From CAZJOD01 sp964547525 (lineage in GTDB: Bacteria > Bacillota > Clostridia > JAAYHZ01), in the NCBI GenBank assembly GCA_964547525.1, contig CAZJOD010000175.1, positions 1 through 7,475 on the forward strand: DNA of 7,475 bases. Reading direction: 5' to 3'. The translations under genes were made by a program, and so were the position numbers. Positions 4,669 to 7,475 of this stretch are shown in pieces. Under the pieces are notes generated by a model that was not told the origin of the DNA, did no database searches, and saw only the letters and a program-made list of their open reading frames with translations. Every line of letters starts with the position of its first letter. The first letter of the stretch is position 1.

Positions 4669-7116
4669 TTATTGTTCAATTACTTTAGGTGTAGTGTTAG
4701 TCAAATCATTCTTTGTCACAGCGGGCATATTGTATTCATTTTTTATGCTTTTTTCCACCACAATATTATGAACTTCGTTTTTAGGTTTTGGCATTGATAC
4801 CAAAGCGATCTTTAAAACATCATCCATTCTTTTTGCAGATACAAACTTTAACTTGCTTTTTATAAAGCTTGATATTTCATGCAAATCCGGTACGTTTTCT
4901 TCAGGTATTATGACGGTATCCACACCCGCTCTATAAGCCGCCATGGTTTTTTCCTTTAAACCTCCGATAGGTAATACATTTCCCCTTAAAGTAATCTCTC
5001 CTGTCATAGCTACATCGGCTTTTACCTTGATTCCCGTTAAGGCTGATATTATTGCCGTCGCCAATGTTATTCCTGCGGACGGACCGTCTTTCGGTACCGC
5101 ACCTTCCGGTACATGAACATGAATATCGGTGTTCTTATAAAAATCCGGATCTATTCCAAACTCATTGCTTTTAGAGCGAATATAGCTTATAGCGATTCTT
5201 GCGGATTCTTTCATAACTTCACCCAAATGACCGGTCAATTCTATCCTACCGTTACCCGGCATAGTATTTACTTCAATCAGCAGTGTATCTCCACCTACAG
5301 GTGTCCAAGCCAAACCTCTTGTCAAACCAACCTCATCAGATTTCAAGGTTTTTTCAACTTTGAATTTTTTAGGACCCAGGAACGTTTCTTCATTTCCTAA
5401 ATTAATAGTTAATGATTTTTTATCACCTGTCACAAGATATTTTGCAGCTTTCCTACATAATCCTGCAATTTCCCTCTCCAAATTTCTTACACCGCTTTCA
5501 CGGGTATAGTATTTTATTATATCTTCTATAACTTCGTCTTTAATTTTAAGTTTGCTTTTATTCAAACCGTGTAATTTAAACTGTTTGGGAATTAAATACT
5601 TAGTAGCTATATTCATTTTTTCAACATCGGTATAACCTGCAACACGTATAACTTCCATACGATCCAACAAAGGACGAGGTATGGTTTCCAATGTGTTGGC
5701 AGTAGTTATAAACATAATATTGGATAAATCAAAAGGAACTTCCATGTAATGGTCTCTAAAAGCATAGTTTTGCTCGGAGTCTAAAACCTCTAACAAAGCG
5801 GATGCGGGATCTCCTCTGAAATCTCCGGCTAATTTATCGATTTCATCCAACAATATCAAAGCATTATTACTTTCCGATTGTTTAACCGCTTTTATGATTC
5901 TGCCCGGCATCGCTCCAATATATGTTCTACGGTGTCCTCTGATTTCGGCTTCATCTCGTACGCCGCCTAAAGACATTCTGACATATTTTCTATTCATAGC
6001 TTTAGCTATGGATTTTGCAATAGAGGTCTTTCCGACACCAGGAGGTCCGACCAAACATATAATAGGACTTTTCCCTTCAGGTTTTAACGCTTTTACAGCT
6101 AAGAACTCTATTATTCTGTCTTTTACAGTTTCTAAACCGTAATGATCTTCATTTAAGATATTTTCGGCAATTTTTAAATCCAATCTGTCTTTAGTTTTGT
6201 CATTCCAGGGTAAATCAAATATCCATTCCAAATAAGTACGAATTACTCCCGCTTCCGGGGACATAGTTTGCATTTTTCTTAGTCTGTTAATTTCCTTAAG
6301 TATTTTTTCAAACTCAGCTTCCTCGAAATCCAGTTCTAAAAGTTTTTCAACATATTCGTCGCATTCTGCGGCTGTATTATCATTCTCACCCAATTCATCG
6401 GATATTACCTTTATTTGTTCTCTTAAATAGTATTCTCTTTGCGATTTATCCATTTGCTGTTTTACTCGGTTATTAATATCTTTTTCAATCGCTAAAATTT
6501 CTACTTCTTTTGATAAGAATTCAATTAAAGTTGTCATTCGTTTCAAAACATCTCTTTCCGATAAAACGGCTTGCTTGTTTTCAACGTTCATATAAATACC
6601 TGCAGCTATCATATCGGTTAAGCGGCCCATATCTTCTGTTTCGAAAATAGACACAACAGCTTCAGGTGACATTTTCCCCGATAATTTTACCGTTTCCTCG
6701 AATTTCTTTATAAGCGTTCTTCTCAATGCTTCAACTTCACGATCCATATCAACATTAATATCGCTTATAACCTCATATTCTGAAATAAAATACGGTTCGC
6801 TTTGTGTAATTTTTATTATTCTGACCCTTTGAATTCCTTCAACTAAAACTCGTATTGTTCCGTCAGGCAATTTTAATAATTGTTTGACTTTTGAATAACA
6901 GCCAATTTCATATATGTCATCCATTAACGGGTTTTCTACCGTAGCATCTTTTTGGGCGACCAATAATATATGCTGGTCGTTTACCATAGCATCTTCTAAC
7001 GCCTTAATGGAAATTTCCCTACCTACATCAAAATATGGAATCATATATGGAAATATAACAAGGCCCCTTAACGGTAACAACGGCATGAACTTTGTCATAT
7101 TGAATTCTTCACTCAT
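4669..7116 (-). CDS. lon: ATP-dependent serine protease Lon (LonA type)
   Basis: A cytoplasmic hexameric AAA+ protease of 815 residues that unfolds and degrades damaged and some regulatory proteins. The N-terminal substrate-recognition domain begins with LPLLPLRGLV-type sequence (MPLLPLRGLVIFPY, 11-24) and runs to about residue 210. A charged helical segment follows (about 210-300). The ATPase domain has Walker A GPPGVGKT (357-364), Walker B ILLDEID (421-427), a sensor-1 Asn in TTAN (471-474) and a sensor-2 Arg in GVRN (542-545). The protease domain has catalytic Ser680 in PKDGPSAG and Lys721 in GGLKEK, the Lon Ser-Lys dyad. No transmembrane segment is present, so it is LonA rather than LonB. 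The last 40 or so residues form a polar tail beyond the usual end, making it longer than typical LonA. ATG 7116 follows GAGAGG by 8 bases. It is transcribed alone, from its own promoter to its own hairpin. Confidence 0.97.
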   Translation of the reverse strand: MSEEFNMTKFMPLLPLRGLVIFPYMIPYFDVGREISIKALEDAMVNDQHILLVAQKDATVENPLMDDIYEIGCYSKVKQLLKLPDGTIRVLVEGIQRVRIIKITQSEPYFISEYEVISDINVDMDREVEALRRTLIKKFEETVKLSGKMSPEAVVSIFETEDMGRLTDMIAAGIYMNVENKQAVLSERDVLKRMTTLIEFLSKEVEILAIEKDINNRVKQQMDKSQREYYLREQIKVISDELGENDNTAAECDEYVEKLLELDFEEAEFEKILKEINRLRKMQTMSPEAGVIRTYLEWIFDLPWNDKTKDRLDLKIAENILNEDHYGLETVKDRIIEFLAVKALKPEGKSPIICLVGPPGVGKTSIAKSIAKAMNRKYVRMSLGGVRDEAEIRGHRRTYIGAMPGRIIKAVKQSESNNALILLDEIDKLAGDFRGDPASALLEVLDSEQNYAFRDHYMEVPFDLSNIMFITTANTLETIPRPLLDRMEVIRVAGYTDVEKMNIATKYLIPKQFKLHGLNKSKLKIKDEVIEDIIKYYTRESGVRNLEREIAGLCRKAAKYLVTGDKKSLTINLGNEETFLGPKKFKVEKTLKSDEVGLTRGLAWTPVGGDTLLIEVNTMPGNGRIELTGHLGEVMKESARIAISYIRSKSNEFGIDPDFYKNTDIHVHVPEGAVPKDGPSAGITLATAIISALTGIKVKADVAMTGEITLRGNVLPIGGLKEKTMAAYRAGVDTVIIPEENVPDLHEISSFIKSKLKFVSAKRMDDVLKIALVSMPKPKNEVHNIVVEKSIKNEYNMPAVTKNDLTNTTPKVIEQ

Positions 7117-7164
7117 ATCAAATACCTCTCACAAAATGAAATAAAATTATAAAATGTTAAAACC

Positions 7165-7193
7165 ATTATACACATTGTATACATTTAAATCAA
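7165..7193 (-). promoter_or_regulatory. Promoter of lon
   Basis: On the minus strand TTGATT (7193-7188), a 17-base spacer and a perfect TATAAT (7170-7165) form a sigma-A-type promoter. The start point would be near 7158, leaving a leader of about 40 bases before the lon ATG. No CIRCE element (TTAGCACTC and its inverted partner) and no CtsR-type GGTCAAA tandem was found around it. Confidence 0.75.
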
Positions 7194-7198
7194 ATGTA
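7180..7198. promoter_or_regulatory. Operator-like inverted repeat over the lon -35 box
   Basis: TACATTT (7180-7186) and AAATGTA (7192-7198) are perfect 7-bp arms five bases apart, overlapping the -35 hexamer. The position suits a repressor site. The regulator is not identifiable, and AT-rich DNA yields such dyads by chance fairly often. Confidence 0.35.
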
Positions 7199-7403
7199 AT
7201 AATAGGCAAGGGTGCATATATTATCGTTTAATCCCACTTTACATACCGGTAATAAAAAATATTTTCCATGCTACATAGCAGTTTATTTATACTTACTTAT
7301 GATTCTACTACAAAACTTTATTTTATTACAGTGAAATCACTTATTATTTATATTTATAATATAAATATAATATTCTGATATGTAACTTTGTTACATGATA
7401 ATA
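7199..7403. other. AT-rich intergenic stretch upstream of lon with two small dyads
   Basis: No gene is seen here. Two perfect inverted repeats are present. One is an AT-only dyad (7348-7357 with 7361-7370, three-base loop). The other is ATGTAAC, TTT, GTTACAT (7380-7396), only seven bases before repeat copy B. Either could be a DNA structure or a protein site. The second may belong to the boundary of the repeat, although copy A has no equivalent. Confidence 0.4.
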
Positions 7404-7474
7404 AGGCCCATGGCCGCATCGAGCGTCCCCGGGCCGGCGTACATTTTTAAAATCAAGTTTTAAAAATGTATCCT
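7404..7474 (+). repeat. Dispersed intergenic repeat, copy B (upstream of lon)
   Basis: This is the second copy of the 71-base element at 4533-4603, in the same orientation. The GC-rich half has AGGCCC, GGCCGCATCGAGC and CCCGGGCCGGC; GGCCC (7405-7409) can pair with GGGCC (7431-7435). The AT half is a perfect 13-bp hairpin: TACATTTTTAAAA (7440-7452), loop TCAAG, TTTTAAAAATGTA (7458-7470). It ends in TGTATCCT one base before the window ends, so the element could extend further right. Confidence 0.8.
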
Positions 7475-7475
7475 G

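Noticed and set aside
7117..7200. CIRCE or CtsR operators controlling lon
   Set aside because: Looked for on both strands; no TTAGCACTC/GAGTGCTAA pair and no tandem GGTCAAA were found.

Overview
The window looks like chromosomal DNA from a low-GC Gram-positive bacterium, most likely a clostridium-type Firmicute. The grounds are the strong AT bias, GGAGG-type ribosome binding sites, sigma-A-like promoters with 17-base spacers, a lysine (L-box) riboswitch, and the closest apparent families of the proteins (LonA, class I DapA, DapB, Asd, DUF624). I cannot name a genus.

Layout. Positions 1-325 form a divergent control region. A perfect-consensus promoter (49-77, minus) fires leftward out of the window, and a second promoter (259-287, plus) serves a six-helix DUF624 membrane protein (326-1255). 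A two-sided hairpin terminator (about 1348-1378) separates that gene from a convergent lysine/diaminopimelate operon on the minus strand, transcribed asd (4041-3049), dapA (3031-2153), dapB (2144-1389). The operon starts at a clear promoter (4398-4426). Its roughly 350-nt leader carries a lysine riboswitch aptamer (4215-4380) and a terminator hairpin (4158-4179). Further right, lon (7116-4669, minus) encodes a full-length ATP-dependent protease with its own promoter (7165-7193) and a strong hairpin after its stop codon.

How the genes work together. Asd, DapA and DapB are consecutive enzymes taking aspartyl phosphate to tetrahydrodipicolinate, the precursor of diaminopimelate (cell wall) and lysine. 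The riboswitch lets lysine shut off the transcript early. A six-base pairing between the end of the aptamer and the 5' arm of the terminator gives a plausible switch. Lon is a separate quality-control transcription unit, and the DUF624 protein is not functionally linked to its neighbours by anything visible.

Most unusual. Two copies of a roughly 71-bp element (4533-4603 and 7404-7474) lie in the same orientation in the intergenic regions on either side of lon. Each has a GC-rich half, striking in this AT-rich DNA, followed by an AT-only hairpin. The copies differ at about 12 positions, yet the hairpin survives in both. This is a dispersed repeat that none of the genes explains. The annotated genes themselves appear ordinary and intact.
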